Source: Gammaproteobacteria bacterium (GTDB lineage Bacteria > Pseudomonadota > Gammaproteobacteria > Steroidobacterales > Steroidobacteraceae). From it: a stretch of 64,000 bases of DNA. A program made the position numbers and the translations under genes. A model generated the notes under the pieces. The model searched no databases, was not told the origin of the DNA, and saw only the letters and a program-made list of their open reading frames with translations. This document shows, one piece after another, positions 1 to 9,923 of this stretch. Each line of letters starts with the position of its first letter. Position 1 is the stretch's first letter. Location of the stretch: the NCBI GenBank assembly GCA_005878095.1, contig VBNH01000043.1, positions 1 to 64,000 on the forward strand, read 5' to 3'.

Positions 1-2064
1 GACCGCTTCAATGCAATCGCCGATGTCATCCCGGCACCTGCGCAGGCACAGCCCGGTCGCGGCGTTTTTGCGCTCCGCACCGGAACAAGGGTGTCAATCC
101 CCCGAGATCCTCAGGCTGCGCAGATTGGGCGCTATTTCGCTGCTCTGCTGTTGCAGACCCGCGGAACTGCGCTCGACGTGGTGGAACGCACGGGCGCGAA
201 CCTGCCCGCGGGTGCGATCGTCTTCGCACTCGTTTCCCGCCGTGCGGAGCCGGACGCGGAAGACGTGAGATCAAGTGCGGAGGGCTACAGAATCGACGTG
301 TCAGCGCGGCGAGTCGTCGTGTCAGCAGGCGATCGGCGTGGCCTGTTCTACGGCGCTGTCACCCTGTGGCAGCTGTGCACCGCGAGTGCGCCCGTGCACG
401 GCACCATCAGGCTGCCCGCGCTGCGCATCGTCGATGCGCCGCGCTTCCGCTGGCGGGGCCTGATGCTGGACTCGGCACGGCATTTTCAGTCACCCGCATT
501 CATCATGCGTTATATCGACTGGATGGCGCTGCACAAGCTCAACGTGCTGGGCTGGCATCTGACCGATGATCAGGGCTGGCGGCTCGAGATCAGGAAGTAT
601 CCACGCCTCACCAGCGTCGGCGCCTGGCGGGTGCCCGCCGGCCGGGCGGCGGCGCGTGACATCGATCCGGCCACGGGACGGCCACGCCTGTACGGCGGCT
701 TCTACACCCAGGAGGACGTGCGCCGCATCGTCGCGCACGCCGCGGCGCGCAATGTCACCATCGTGCCGGAAATCGACATGCCCGGACATGCGACCGCGGC
801 CATCGTCGCCTATCCGCAGCTCGGCGTGACCGGCGATCCGCCGCAGGCGGTGCCGGCCGACTGGGGCATCTACGCGAATCTCTTCAACGTGGAGGAGCCC
901 ACGTTTGACTTCCTCGAGGACGTGCTGGCGGAGCTCATGGAGCTGTTCCCCGGAGAGTATGTCCACGTGGGGGGCGATGAGGCGGTGAAGGATCAATGGC
1001 AGTCATCGGCGCGCGTGCAGGAGCGCATGCGCGAGCTCGGCGTGGCGAATGAAGAGGCGCTGCAGGGATACTTCACGCGCCGCCTGGGCGAGTACCTGCG
1101 CGCGCACGGACGGCGGCTCGTGGGCTGGGACGAGATTCTCGCAGGCGGCGTGCCCGCGGACGCGACAGTCATGTCGTGGCGCGGGGTACAGGGCGCGATC
1201 GCCGCTGCTGCTGCCGGACACGATGCGGTGTTGTCCCCGGACCCGACGCTCTATCTCGACAGCCGCCAGGGCGGCTCGCCCAGTGAGCCGCCCGGCCGCG
1301 GCACCATCGAGACGCTCGCCGACGTGTATCACTTGGACCCGCTGCCCGGACCGCTGGCAACGGACCAGCGCCACGTGCTCGGACTGCAGGCGAACCTGTG
1401 GACCGAGCACGTACGCACCGAGGAGCGAGCGGCGTACATGACCTGGCCGCGAGCCGCGGCGCTCGCCGAGGTCGGCTGGTCGCCCGCGGCGCGGCTCGAC
1501 TGGGCGGATTTCCTCAAGCGGCTGCCCGCCGAGTTCGAGCGCTACCGCGCACTCGGCATTCACTATTCGGATGACGCGCTGGCGCCCGCGCGCAGCGTGG
1601 GACCGTACGAGCGCCACATGAGCCAGGATCTGAAGACCTGCACCGACAAGCTGGTCCTGTCGCTCGAGGATGACGCGCCCATCGAAGGCGCACGCGCCGT
1701 CTTCCTCATCGACATCATGAATCCCTGCTGGATTCTGCCGGCTGCCGATCTGTCACGCGTGTCGCGGCTGACCGCCGCCGTGGGGCAGGTGCCCTTCAAC
1801 TTCCAGATCGGCAAGGACATCGAAGCGATCAGGCTTAACCCGCCGCACACGCCTGCCGGAGAGCTCGAGGTGCGTCTGGATGGTTGTGAAGGCGAGCCAA
1901 TTGCGGTGCTGCCGCTGGCACCGGCAGCCGACAACGACGCGGTGACGGTGCTGCCGGCGGTGCCCCTGTCGGGTGCGCCCGGGCCGCACGAGCTGTGTTT
2001 CAGGTTCACCCAGCGCACGCTCGATCCGCTGTGGGCGATCGACTGGGCGCAGCTCGCGCCATGA
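1..2064 (+). CDS. Beta-N-acetylhexosaminidase, GH20 family (5' end outside window)
   Basis: The frame is open from the first base of the window. The residues before the GTG at 91 already look like the GH20 N-terminal accessory domain (a VIPAP segment, then a GxFxL-like strand), so the gene begins upstream and the GTG at 91 is not the true start. The TIM-barrel catalytic domain follows, with RGLMLDSARHF near 457-486 and the hallmark HVGGDE at 964-981, whose Asp-Glu pair is the GH20 substrate-assisted catalytic dyad. The enzyme would remove terminal GlcNAc or GalNAc from chito-oligosaccharides or glycans. Its last codon overlaps the next gene as ATGA, and that gene encodes PTS proteins for GlcNAc-type sugars, which supports a chitin/GlcNAc use operon. 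Its location in the cell cannot be judged because any signal peptide lies outside the window. Confidence 0.93.
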   Translation, partial: DRFNAIADVIPAPAQAQPGRGVFALRTGTRVSIPRDPQAAQIGRYFAALLLQTRGTALDVVERTGANLPAGAIVFALVSRRAEPDAEDVRSSAEGYRIDVSARRVVVSAGDRRGLFYGAVTLWQLCTASAPVHGTIRLPALRIVDAPRFRWRGLMLDSARHFQSPAFIMRYIDWMALHKLNVLGWHLTDDQGWRLEIRKYPRLTSVGAWRVPAGRAAARDIDPATGRPRLYGGFYTQEDVRRIVAHAAARNVTIVPEIDMPGHATAAIVAYPQLGVTGDPPQAVPADWGIYANLFNVEEPTFDFLEDVLAELMELFPGEYVHVGGDEAVKDQWQSSARVQERMRELGVANEEALQGYFTRRLGEYLRAHGRRLVGWDEILAGGVPADATVMSWRGVQGAIAAAAAGHDAVLSPDPTLYLDSRQGGSPSEPPGRGTIETLADVYHLDPLPGPLATDQRHVLGLQANLWTEHVRTEERAAYMTWPRAAALAEVGWSPAARLDWADFLKRLPAEFERYRALGIHYSDDALAPARSVGPYERHMSQDLKTCTDKLVLSLEDDAPIEGARAVFLIDIMNPCWILPAADLSRVSRLTAAVGQVPFNFQIGKDIEAIRLNPPHTPAGELEVRLDGCEGEPIAVLPLAPAADNDAVTVLPAVPLSGAPGPHELCFRFTQRTLDPLWAIDWAQLAP

Positions 2065-2873
2065 CGCCCGTGCGCACCGTGAGGCTGCTCGCGCCGCTCG
2101 CCGGCTGGAGCACGCCCCTTGAGGAAGCACCCGATGAGGTGTTCGCCAGAGGCTTGCTCGGCGACGGACTGGCCATCGATCCGACCTCGGCCACGCTCTG
2201 CGCCCCCTGCGAGGGGGAGCTGATCGTGATCGCCGCCGCGCGACACGCCGTGACGCTCCGCACTCCGCAGGGGTGCGAGGTGCTGCTGCATGTCGGCATC
2301 GATAGCGTGGAACTCGGGGGGCAGGGTTTCGAGCTGCACGCGCAGCAGGGCGCCCGGGTAAGAGCAGGCGAGCCGCTCCTCAGCTTCGATCTGGATCTCC
2401 TCGCGCGGCGCGCCAAGAGCGTCCTCACCCCGGTGATCGTGAGCGCCGACGGCGGCTTTCGGATTGTGCGCCGGAGCTCGGGCTGCGAGCTCGCGGTCGG
2501 GGACTTCCTGATCGAAATCGCCGCGGATGTCACTACCGCCGCGGCGCCCGACGCTGCAGCCGCATCGGCAATATTGGCCGCCGCGTCCGCGCCGGCTGCG
2601 CCAGGCGACGCGACAATCGTGCGCCGCCTCAGGGTCGGCTTTGAGCACGGCATTTACACGCGGCCGGCGGCGCTGCTTGCAGGCTCGGTGAGGAGTCTCG
2701 CCGCGGACGTGCGCATCGCGGCGCACGGACGCGAGGCCAATGCACGCAGCATCGTGGCGCTGATGGCGCTCGGCGTCGAGCGCGGGGAGGAGATCGAGAT
2801 CCGTGCCACCGGGCCGGACGCCACGGTCGCCGTGCAGGCGCTGGCGGCGGTGCTGTCGGGGACGCTGTCGTGA
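2061..2873 (+). CDS. PTS EIIA(Glc-type)-HPr fusion protein; HPr domain lacks the phospho-histidine
   Basis: The protein has 270 residues and starts at the ATG of the ATGA overlap with the hexosaminidase. Residues about 1-155 match the Crr/EIIA-glucose fold: His62 and His77 (LLHVGIDS) align with the two active-site histidines of EIIA-Glc. A short Ala/Pro linker leads to an HPr domain from about residue 185. In normal HPr the segment reads GLH(T/A)RPA with the phosphorylated His. Here it reads GIYTRPA, with Tyr199 (codon TAC at 2655-2657) in that place. A nearby His196 lies three residues upstream. The serine region after the helix (NARSIVALMALG) is kept. In related nag loci EIIA-HPr is often fused to enzyme I, but no enzyme I is present here. 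The EIIA part should phosphorylate the next gene's EIIB. Whether the HPr part carries phosphate is doubtful. Confidence 0.9.
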   Translation: MTPVRTVRLLAPLAGWSTPLEEAPDEVFARGLLGDGLAIDPTSATLCAPCEGELIVIAAARHAVTLRTPQGCEVLLHVGIDSVELGGQGFELHAQQGARVRAGEPLLSFDLDLLARRAKSVLTPVIVSADGGFRIVRRSSGCELAVGDFLIEIAADVTTAAAPDAAAASAILAAASAPAAPGDATIVRRLRVGFEHGIYTRPAALLAGSVRSLAADVRIAAHGREANARSIVALMALGVERGEEIEIRATGPDATVAVQALAAVLSGTLS

Positions 2874-4633
2874 AGGCGCCGCTCGCCAGCCTGCAGAAGG
2901 TGGGCGGCGCCCTGATGCTGCCCATCGCGGTGCTGCCGATCGCGGGCCTGCTGCTGCGTGTGGGGCAGCCCGACCTGCTCGACTCGGCCTCCGTGGCCGC
3001 GGCGGGCGAGGCCATCTTCTCGAACCTCGGGCTGTTGTTCGCGATCGGCGTCGCGGTGGGACTCGCGCGCGAGAATCACGGCGCGGCGGGGCTCGCGAGC
3101 GTGGTCGCCTATCTGGTGGCGACCAAGGGGGCGGAGGTTCTGATCGCGGTGCCGGCGGCGGCGGTGGCCGATGTCAGCGGCCGCGCGCGCGAGCTGGCGG
3201 TCGCGGCGTACAAGGCGCACGAGCTCGCCAAGCTCAGTGTGCCGGCGGGCATCCTCTCGGGTCTGACCGCCGGAGCGCTCTACAACCGCTTCTACAACAT
3301 CAGTCTGCCGAGTTACCTCGCCTTCTTCGGCGGGCGGCGCTTCGTGCCGATTGCGAGTGGCTTCGCGGGACTGCTGCTGGCGGGCGCGTTCGGCACCCAG
3401 TGGCAGCACCTCGAGCAGGGCATGGATGTGCTCAGTCGCTCGGTGCTGCACGCCGGGGCGCTCGGCCTGTTCGCCTACGGCGTGCTCAACCGCGTGCTGA
3501 TCGTGACGGGGCTCCATCACATCATCAACAACATAGCCTGGTTCCTGCTCGGCGATTACCACGGCGTCACCGGCGATCTCAAGCGCTTCTTCGCCGGCGA
3601 TCCGCGCGCCGGCGCGTTCATGTCGGGCTTCTTTCCGGTGATGATGTTTGGACTGCCGGCCGCCTGTCTCGCCATGTATCACAGCGCGCCCCGCGAGCGG
3701 CGCCGCGCGGTAGGCGGACTGCTCGCTTCCATCGCGCTGACCTCGATCCTCACCGGCGTCACCGAGCCGATCGAGTTCACCTTCATCTTCCTGGCGCCGG
3801 TGCTGTACGCGGTGCACGCGCTGCTCACCGGAGTCGCCTTCATCATCATGAACGCCCTCGGGGTGCGGCTCGGTTTCGGCTTCTCCGCGGGCCTGTTCGA
3901 CTACGTGCTGAACTTCAGCCGCGCCACGCGGCCGTTGTGGCTGCTGCCGGTGGGCGCGCTGTATTTCGCGCTGTACTACGGACTGTTCCGCCTGGTCATC
4001 GTCAGGTTCGATCTGAAGACCCCGGGGCGCGACGCCCTCGAGAGCGGCGCGGCGCCGCCGCCGGCGGCCGAGCGCGCGCGCGCCTGGATCGGCGCGCTCG
4101 GCGGCGCCGCCAACCTCGTGTCGGTGGACGCGTGCACCACGCGCCTGCGGCTGTTGGTCGCGAATCAGGCGGCGGTCGATGAAGGTGCGCTGAAGCGACT
4201 CGGCGTCCGCGGGCTCGTGCGCCCGTCGGCCAACGCGCTGCAGGTGGTGGTCGGTGCCGTCGCCGATCAGATCGCCGGTGAGATCCGCAGCGCGCTGCAC
4301 GCTTCGGCGAGCTCTGCCGCAGTGCCCGCCGTCACCGCCGTTGCGCCGGGCACGCCGGCGCGGGCCGCGCCGGCAGCGGAGACGCCCGCGCTAGCGGCCC
4401 CGGATGCGGGGGCGCTCCTGGCCGCGCTCGGCGGCCGCGCCAACGTGCGCGCGGTGGAGGCCGCGGCGAGTCGGCTGCGCGTGAGCGTGGGCGATGCCGC
4501 GCTCGTCGACCGCGCCGCCATTCGTGGCCTCGGGCTGCGCGGCGTGGCGACACCGGTCGCGGGCTGCGTGCACGTGATCGTGGGTCCCGCCGCGGAGGCA
4601 GCGTGTGCGGGGCTGAAGAGGCTGCTGGGGTAG
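2870..4633 (+). CDS. nagE: PTS N-acetylglucosamine-type permease EIIC-EIIB with a second, Cys-less EIIB
   Basis: The protein has 587 residues, with a GTG start inside a GTGA overlap. The N-terminal ~375 residues form a multi-spanning EIIC channel of the glucose/GlcNAc family. Landmarks are LMLPIAVLPIAGLLL near the start, the GLHHIINNIAWF segment typical of NagE, and the GVTEPIEFTF loop. An EIIB domain follows, with the phosphorylated cysteine in DACTTRLR (Cys422). After an Ala/Pro linker, a second EIIB-like domain (about residues 515-585) repeats the pattern as EAAASRLR, with Ala532 in place of the cysteine, so it cannot carry phosphate in the usual way. The protein should import and phosphorylate GlcNAc at the inner membrane, using phosphate from the EIIA encoded just upstream. 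GlcNAc specificity is inferred from family resemblance and the hexosaminidase neighbour. Confidence 0.88.
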   Translation: MKAPLASLQKVGGALMLPIAVLPIAGLLLRVGQPDLLDSASVAAAGEAIFSNLGLLFAIGVAVGLARENHGAAGLASVVAYLVATKGAEVLIAVPAAAVADVSGRARELAVAAYKAHELAKLSVPAGILSGLTAGALYNRFYNISLPSYLAFFGGRRFVPIASGFAGLLLAGAFGTQWQHLEQGMDVLSRSVLHAGALGLFAYGVLNRVLIVTGLHHIINNIAWFLLGDYHGVTGDLKRFFAGDPRAGAFMSGFFPVMMFGLPAACLAMYHSAPRERRRAVGGLLASIALTSILTGVTEPIEFTFIFLAPVLYAVHALLTGVAFIIMNALGVRLGFGFSAGLFDYVLNFSRATRPLWLLPVGALYFALYYGLFRLVIVRFDLKTPGRDALESGAAPPPAAERARAWIGALGGAANLVSVDACTTRLRLLVANQAAVDEGALKRLGVRGLVRPSANALQVVVGAVADQIAGEIRSALHASASSAAVPAVTAVAPGTPARAAPAAETPALAAPDAGALLAALGGRANVRAVEAAASRLRVSVGDAALVDRAAIRGLGLRGVATPVAGCVHVIVGPAAEAACAGLKRLLG

Positions 4634-4738
4634 GGGGCGTATGGCTGGTGGGTCGTATACCTATGGCGCGAACGTTCAAGCCCCCTGCTGCACACGGCCG
4701 GATGTTCTTTGCGCCGGTTTCCGCGTACCCTACCAAAG

Positions 4739-4744
4739 GATAAT
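4739..4744 (+). promoter_or_regulatory. Possible -10 box upstream of csrA
   Basis: GATAAT followed by an A-rich stretch lies about 65 bases before the csrA start, in a 176-base gap after nagE. No good -35 hexamer sits 16-18 bases upstream, so this is only a candidate. The rest of the gap shows no gene or clear terminator. Confidence 0.3.
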
Positions 4745-4809
4745 AAAAACGTGTCGGGAGCGAACTTCAAGTCGCGGTGGCACACCTAACTATAACGAGG
4801 GATTGGAAG

Positions 4810-5025
4810 ATGCTCATTCTCACACGCCGGGTTGGCGAGACCGTCATGATCGGCGACGACGTGACCATTACGGTTCTGGGGGTCAAGGGGAATCAGGTAC
4901 GGGTCGGCATCAACGCGCCCAAGAGCGTTGCCGTGCACCGGGAAGAGATCTACGAGCGCATCAAGCGCGAGCAGCAGTCGGACCTCTCGGACAAGCCCAA
5001 GGCCGCCGAGTACGTGCCGGTCTGA
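4810..5025 (+). CDS. csrA: Carbon storage regulator CsrA
   Basis: The protein has 71 residues and is a full-length match to the CsrA/RsmA family: it begins [17 protein letters not shown] and contains the [21 protein letters not shown] core. As a homodimer, CsrA binds GGA motifs in mRNA leaders and represses or activates translation and stability of carbon-storage, biofilm and motility genes. The ATG at 4810 is chosen over an upstream in-frame GTG because it gives the standard N-terminus and has a GAGGGA ribosome-binding sequence about eight bases before it. It stands alone, facing the convergent hut operon. The C-terminal tail (about ten residues after KREQQSD) is variable in the family. Confidence 0.97.
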   Translation: MLILTRRVGETVMIGDDVTITVLGVKGNQVRVGINAPKSVAVHREEIYERIKREQQSDLSDKPKAAEYVPV

Positions 5026-5127
5026 ATCGCCGCGAAGGATATGTAAACCGCATCCTTGAGCGGCGCGCACCGGGTGCCGAGTCAGCGCTCGAGGCGCCCT
5101 GGCGGCAGCGGCGCGCCTGAGCCTGTG

Positions 5128-6666
5128 TCAGCGGAAGCTCGGTAGCAGGGGGGCGACGAGTGCCTGCACCTCGGAGCGGCGCACGGTGGCGGCGGCGTCG
5201 GCGACGTCGGGCGCGAGCAGCCGGTCGGTCTGCGCGAACGGCACCTTGAGGCGCAGGGCGCTGTGGGCGTCCTGCAGACGCCGGGAGGTCTTCAGCGGCG
5301 CCCGCAGGTCCACGCCCTGGCAGGCGGCGAGAAACTCGAGCGCGACGATGTTGAGGGCGTTGCCCGCCATGGCGAGGAGGCGCCGCGCGCCGTGCGTCGC
5401 CATGCTCACGTGGTCCTCCTGGTTCGCGGAGGTGGGGATGCTGTCGACACTCGCCGGATGGCACAGCATGCGGTTCTCGGCGACCAGCGCGGCGGCGGTG
5501 ACCTGCGCCAGCATGAAGCCGGAGTTCACGCCGCTGTCGGGGGCGAGGAATGCCGGCAGCCCGCTCATGTTCGGGTCGACGAGCAGCGCCAGGCGCCGTT
5601 CGGCGATCGAGCCCACCTCCGCGCAGGCAAGCGCGAGGATGTCGGCCGCGAACGCTACCGGCTCGGCATGGAAATTCCCGCCCGACAGCACCTCGCCCGT
5701 GTCTGGAAAGATCAGCGGATTGTCGGTGACGGCGTTGGCCTCGATGGTGAGCGTCGCCGCCTGCTGCGTGATCAGGTCGAGGCACGCGCCCATCACCTGC
5801 GGCTGACAGCGCAGCGAGTACGGATCCTGCACCCGCGTGCAGGTGCGGTGCGATTCGCGGATCTCGCTCCCCGAGAGCAGCTCGCGATACACCTGCGCGA
5901 CGCGCGCCTGACCGTCGTGGCCGCGCAGGTGGTGGATGCGCGGATCGAAGGGCGCATCGCTCCCCTGCAGCGCATCGAGCGACAGCGCGCCGCTCACCAC
6001 CGCGCCGGCGAACACCGTTTCGATCTCGAACAGCCCGGCGAGCGCCAGCGCGGTCGACACCTGGGTGCCGTTGAGCAGCGCCAATCCCTCCTTGGGCCCG
6101 AGCGCGAGCGGCGCCAGCGCCTCCTGCGCCAGAGCTTCGGCCGCCGGCAACACCTCGCCGTGGCGGCGGATCTCGCCCAGACCCAGCACCGCCAGCGACA
6201 GGTGCGCCAGCGGCGCGAGATCTCCCGAGGCTCCAACCGATCCCTGCGCCGGCACGCAGGGCATGAGGCCCGCGTTGATGAGCCGCTCGAGAAAGCGCGC
6301 CAGCTCCGGGCTCACCCCGGAGAAGCCCTGCAACAGGCTCGCCAGCTTCAGCACCAGCGTGAGGCGCACGACCGCATCATCGAGCAGCGGCCCGACGCCG
6401 CAGCTGTGCGACAGGATGATGTTCCGCTGCAGCAACGTGCGCTGCGCGGGGGCAATGCGCGTGTTCGCGAGCAGGCCGAAGCCGGTGTTGATGCCGTAAG
6501 CGGGCGCATCGGCCGCGGCCAGCCGCGCAGTGACGACGTGGGCATCGCGCACCGCGCCGAGCGCCGCCGGGTCGATCTGCACGCTGACCGGGCCCTGGTA
6601 CACGCGTCGCAGGTCGGCGAGCCGCAGCGGCCGGGTACCAAGCTTCACAGAATCGGGTTCGGCCAT
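5128..6666 (-). CDS. hutH: Histidine ammonia-lyase
   Basis: The protein has 512 residues, the usual family length. HutH deaminates histidine to urocanate, the first step of histidine breakdown. The Ala146-Ser147-Gly148 triplet in GASGDLAPLAH is the sequence that cyclises into the MIO prosthetic group. The YGINTGFG segment near residue 57 supplies the conserved catalytic tyrosine region. It is the last gene of a hutU-hutI-hutH operon. Its start overlaps the end of hutI by 22 bases, which suggests translational coupling. No formiminoglutamase (hutG) or hutF gene is seen here, so the later steps must be encoded elsewhere. Confidence 0.97.
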   Translation of the reverse strand: MAEPDSVKLGTRPLRLADLRRVYQGPVSVQIDPAALGAVRDAHVVTARLAAADAPAYGINTGFGLLANTRIAPAQRTLLQRNIILSHSCGVGPLLDDAVVRLTLVLKLASLLQGFSGVSPELARFLERLINAGLMPCVPAQGSVGASGDLAPLAHLSLAVLGLGEIRRHGEVLPAAEALAQEALAPLALGPKEGLALLNGTQVSTALALAGLFEIETVFAGAVVSGALSLDALQGSDAPFDPRIHHLRGHDGQARVAQVYRELLSGSEIRESHRTCTRVQDPYSLRCQPQVMGACLDLITQQAATLTIEANAVTDNPLIFPDTGEVLSGGNFHAEPVAFAADILALACAEVGSIAERRLALLVDPNMSGLPAFLAPDSGVNSGFMLAQVTAAALVAENRMLCHPASVDSIPTSANQEDHVSMATHGARRLLAMAGNALNIVALEFLAACQGVDLRAPLKTSRRLQDAHSALRLKVPFAQTDRLLAPDVADAAATVRRSEVQALVAPLLPSFR

Positions 6667-7868
6667 CGCAGGACCTCTGCCGCGCGCACCACGGTCCGGC
6701 GCGGGTTAAAGCCAATCCAGTAACCGAGCTCCTCGATGGAGCGCAGGTTCCACACCACGAAGTCGGCTACCTGGCCGGCGGCGAGCGCGCCGCGCTCGCC
6801 CTCGAGCCCGAGCGCGCGCGCCGCATGGCGCGTGACGCCCTGCAGCGCTTCATCCGCCGTCAGGCCAAACAGCCGCGTCGCCATGCTCATCGCGGTGAGG
6901 AGCGACGCGCCGGGGGCGGAGCCGGGATTGCAGTCGCTCGCGATGGCAAGCATCGCGTGGTGCGCGCGCAGCGCAGCGACGGGCGGCTGGCGCTCACCGC
7001 CGAGGCAGTAGAACGCCACCGGTAGCAGCACCGCCACGGTGCCGGCGCTTGCGAGCGCCGCCGCCTCCGCCTCGCCCGCGTACTCCAGATGATCGCACGA
7101 CAGCGCGCCCTGGCGGGCCGCCATGAGCGTGCCGCCGAGGTTGCCGAGCTGCTCGGCGTGCATCTTGACCGGGAGCCCGAGCGCGCGCGCCGCCGCGAAC
7201 AGCCGCTCGGCCTGCGCGACGCTGAAGGCGATGTTCTCGCAGAATATGTCCACGGCATCGACCAGACCCTGTGCGCACAGTTGCGGCAGCCACTCGCGCG
7301 CGATGGCCTCGATGTACTCATCGGCGCGGTCGCGGTATTCCGGCGGCACCGTATGGGCGGCGAGGAGCGTCGTGCGCACCGTGACCGGAAACGCCCTTCC
7401 CAAGTGGCGCGCGACGCGCAGCATCTTCGCTTCATCCGCCAGCGTCAGGCCGTAGCCGGATTTGATCTCCACCGTGGTGACGCCCTCGGCGAGCAGCGCC
7501 GCCAGCCTTGGCGCGCTCTCATCGAACAGCTGTTCCTCGCTCGCCGCACGCACCGCACGCACGGTGGCGAGGATGCCGCCGCCGGCGCGCGCGATCTCCT
7601 CGTACGAGCGCCCGCGCAGCCGCTCGGCGTACTCGTTGGCGCGCGTGCCGGCGAACACCAGGTGCGTATGACAGTCGATCAGCCCGGGTGTGACCCAGGC
7701 GCCCGCCAGATCATGTACCTCATCCGCCGCCGCCGGCAGCGCCGCTTCCTCCCCCACCCACTCGATGCGCCCGGCGCGGGTCGTGAGCGCACCGCGCGCG
7801 ATGACGCGCGCCGCGGCGTCGCAGGTCGCGAGCTGCGCGTTGCGCCACAGCTTGAGCGGTTCGGACAT
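6645..7868 (-). CDS. hutI: Imidazolonepropionase
   Basis: The protein has 407 residues. HutI is an amidohydrolase that opens the ring of imidazolone-propionate to give N-formimino-glutamate. The metal site is visible: HTH at residues 67-69 (LIDCHTHLVFAGTR), the later KMHAEQL histidine, and the SDCNPGSA aspartate loop. The open frame runs further upstream, but that extra part reads as the shadow of hutU. The ATG at 7866-7868 gives the normal start (MSEPLKLWRNA) and sits 13 bases after the hutU stop. The 3' end overlaps hutH. Confidence 0.96.
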   Translation of the reverse strand: MSEPLKLWRNAQLATCDAAARVIARGALTTRAGRIEWVGEEAALPAAADEVHDLAGAWVTPGLIDCHTHLVFAGTRANEYAERLRGRSYEEIARAGGGILATVRAVRAASEEQLFDESAPRLAALLAEGVTTVEIKSGYGLTLADEAKMLRVARHLGRAFPVTVRTTLLAAHTVPPEYRDRADEYIEAIAREWLPQLCAQGLVDAVDIFCENIAFSVAQAERLFAAARALGLPVKMHAEQLGNLGGTLMAARQGALSCDHLEYAGEAEAAALASAGTVAVLLPVAFYCLGGERQPPVAALRAHHAMLAIASDCNPGSAPGASLLTAMSMATRLFGLTADEALQGVTRHAARALGLEGERGALAAGQVADFVVWNLRSIEELGYWIGFNPRRTVVRAAEVLRWPNPIL

Positions 7869-7881
7869 GCGCTCTTGCCGC

Positions 7882-9549
<1,668 letters not shown>

Positions 9550-9830
9550 GGTGTTACCTCGGCTGGCCTTGGCGGCCAGACGTAGCGGGAACCAGTGATG
9601 ATAAAGGTCGGCGACCGGCACCGGCAGGACCACTTGTTCGATACAGCTCCGGGTCGAGGCGCGCAGCTGGACCGTGGCCACCCGAGCGGGCCGCCGGCTC
9701 GCTGTTCCCTGGCCTTGATTTCCGGTAGAATGCCGGGTCCCCGTGGGCTGCATGCCGCGCGGGGGACGGGTGGCTGGTGTCGCGCGGGCGAAAGTTCGAC
9801 GCGTGGCGCCCCCGAAAGAGGTGTGATCGG

Positions 9831-9859
9831 AAAGCCCCCCGTGGGGCTTTTTGCTTTTT
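9831..9859 (+). terminator. Intrinsic terminator 1 upstream of rimP
   Basis: AAAGCCCC (9831-9838) pairs perfectly with GGGGCTTT (9843-9850) around a four-base loop. It is followed by a T-rich run (TTGCTTTTTG). This is a good rho-independent terminator shape. Confidence 0.75.
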
Positions 9860-9860
9860 G

Positions 9861-9885
9861 TGGGCCTTGGGGCCCATTTTTATTT
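9861..9885 (+). terminator. Intrinsic terminator 2 upstream of rimP
   Basis: TGGGCC (9861-9866) pairs with GGCCCA (9871-9876) around the loop TTGG. It is followed directly by TTTTTATTT. It lies only one base after the T-tract of the first hairpin, giving a tandem pair. Confidence 0.7.
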
Positions 9886-9923
9886 GGCGCGCGGGCCTGC
9901 GGGTACCGCAAGAGGCGGTGACG

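Larger units (their letters stand above)
9726..9923 (+). promoter_or_regulatory. Leader region of the rimP-nusA-infB operon with candidate -10 box
   Basis: The 374-base gap between hutU and rimP contains no gene. TAGAAT at 9726-9731 followed by a GC-rich discriminator is a plausible -10 box; the -35 is not clear. Downstream there is a possible 6-bp stem (GTCCCC 9737-9742 with GGGGAC 9762-9767), then two tandem intrinsic-terminator hairpins (9831-9859 and 9861-9885) before the rimP ribosome-binding site AGAGG at 9911-9915. The arrangement could be an attenuated leader for the operon or a separate small RNA of roughly 100-120 nt. In E. coli this operon is preceded by a tRNA-fMet gene; no tRNA fold was found here. 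Confidence 0.45.

Noticed and set aside
4641-4800. A small gene between nagE and csrA
   Set aside because: The short frame there has no ribosome-binding site, runs through csrA out of frame and shows no protein-like pattern.
9632-9648. An imperfect inverted sequence (CTTGT ... ACAG) that could be a HutC operator for the hut operon
   Set aside because: The half-sites match poorly, there is no second copy, and no hutC gene is in the window. It is too weak to call.
9735-9830. A tRNA or 4.5S RNA gene before rimP
   Set aside because: A GTTCGA appears but the flanking arms do not pair into a T-arm or acceptor stem, and the conserved 4.5S core is missing.
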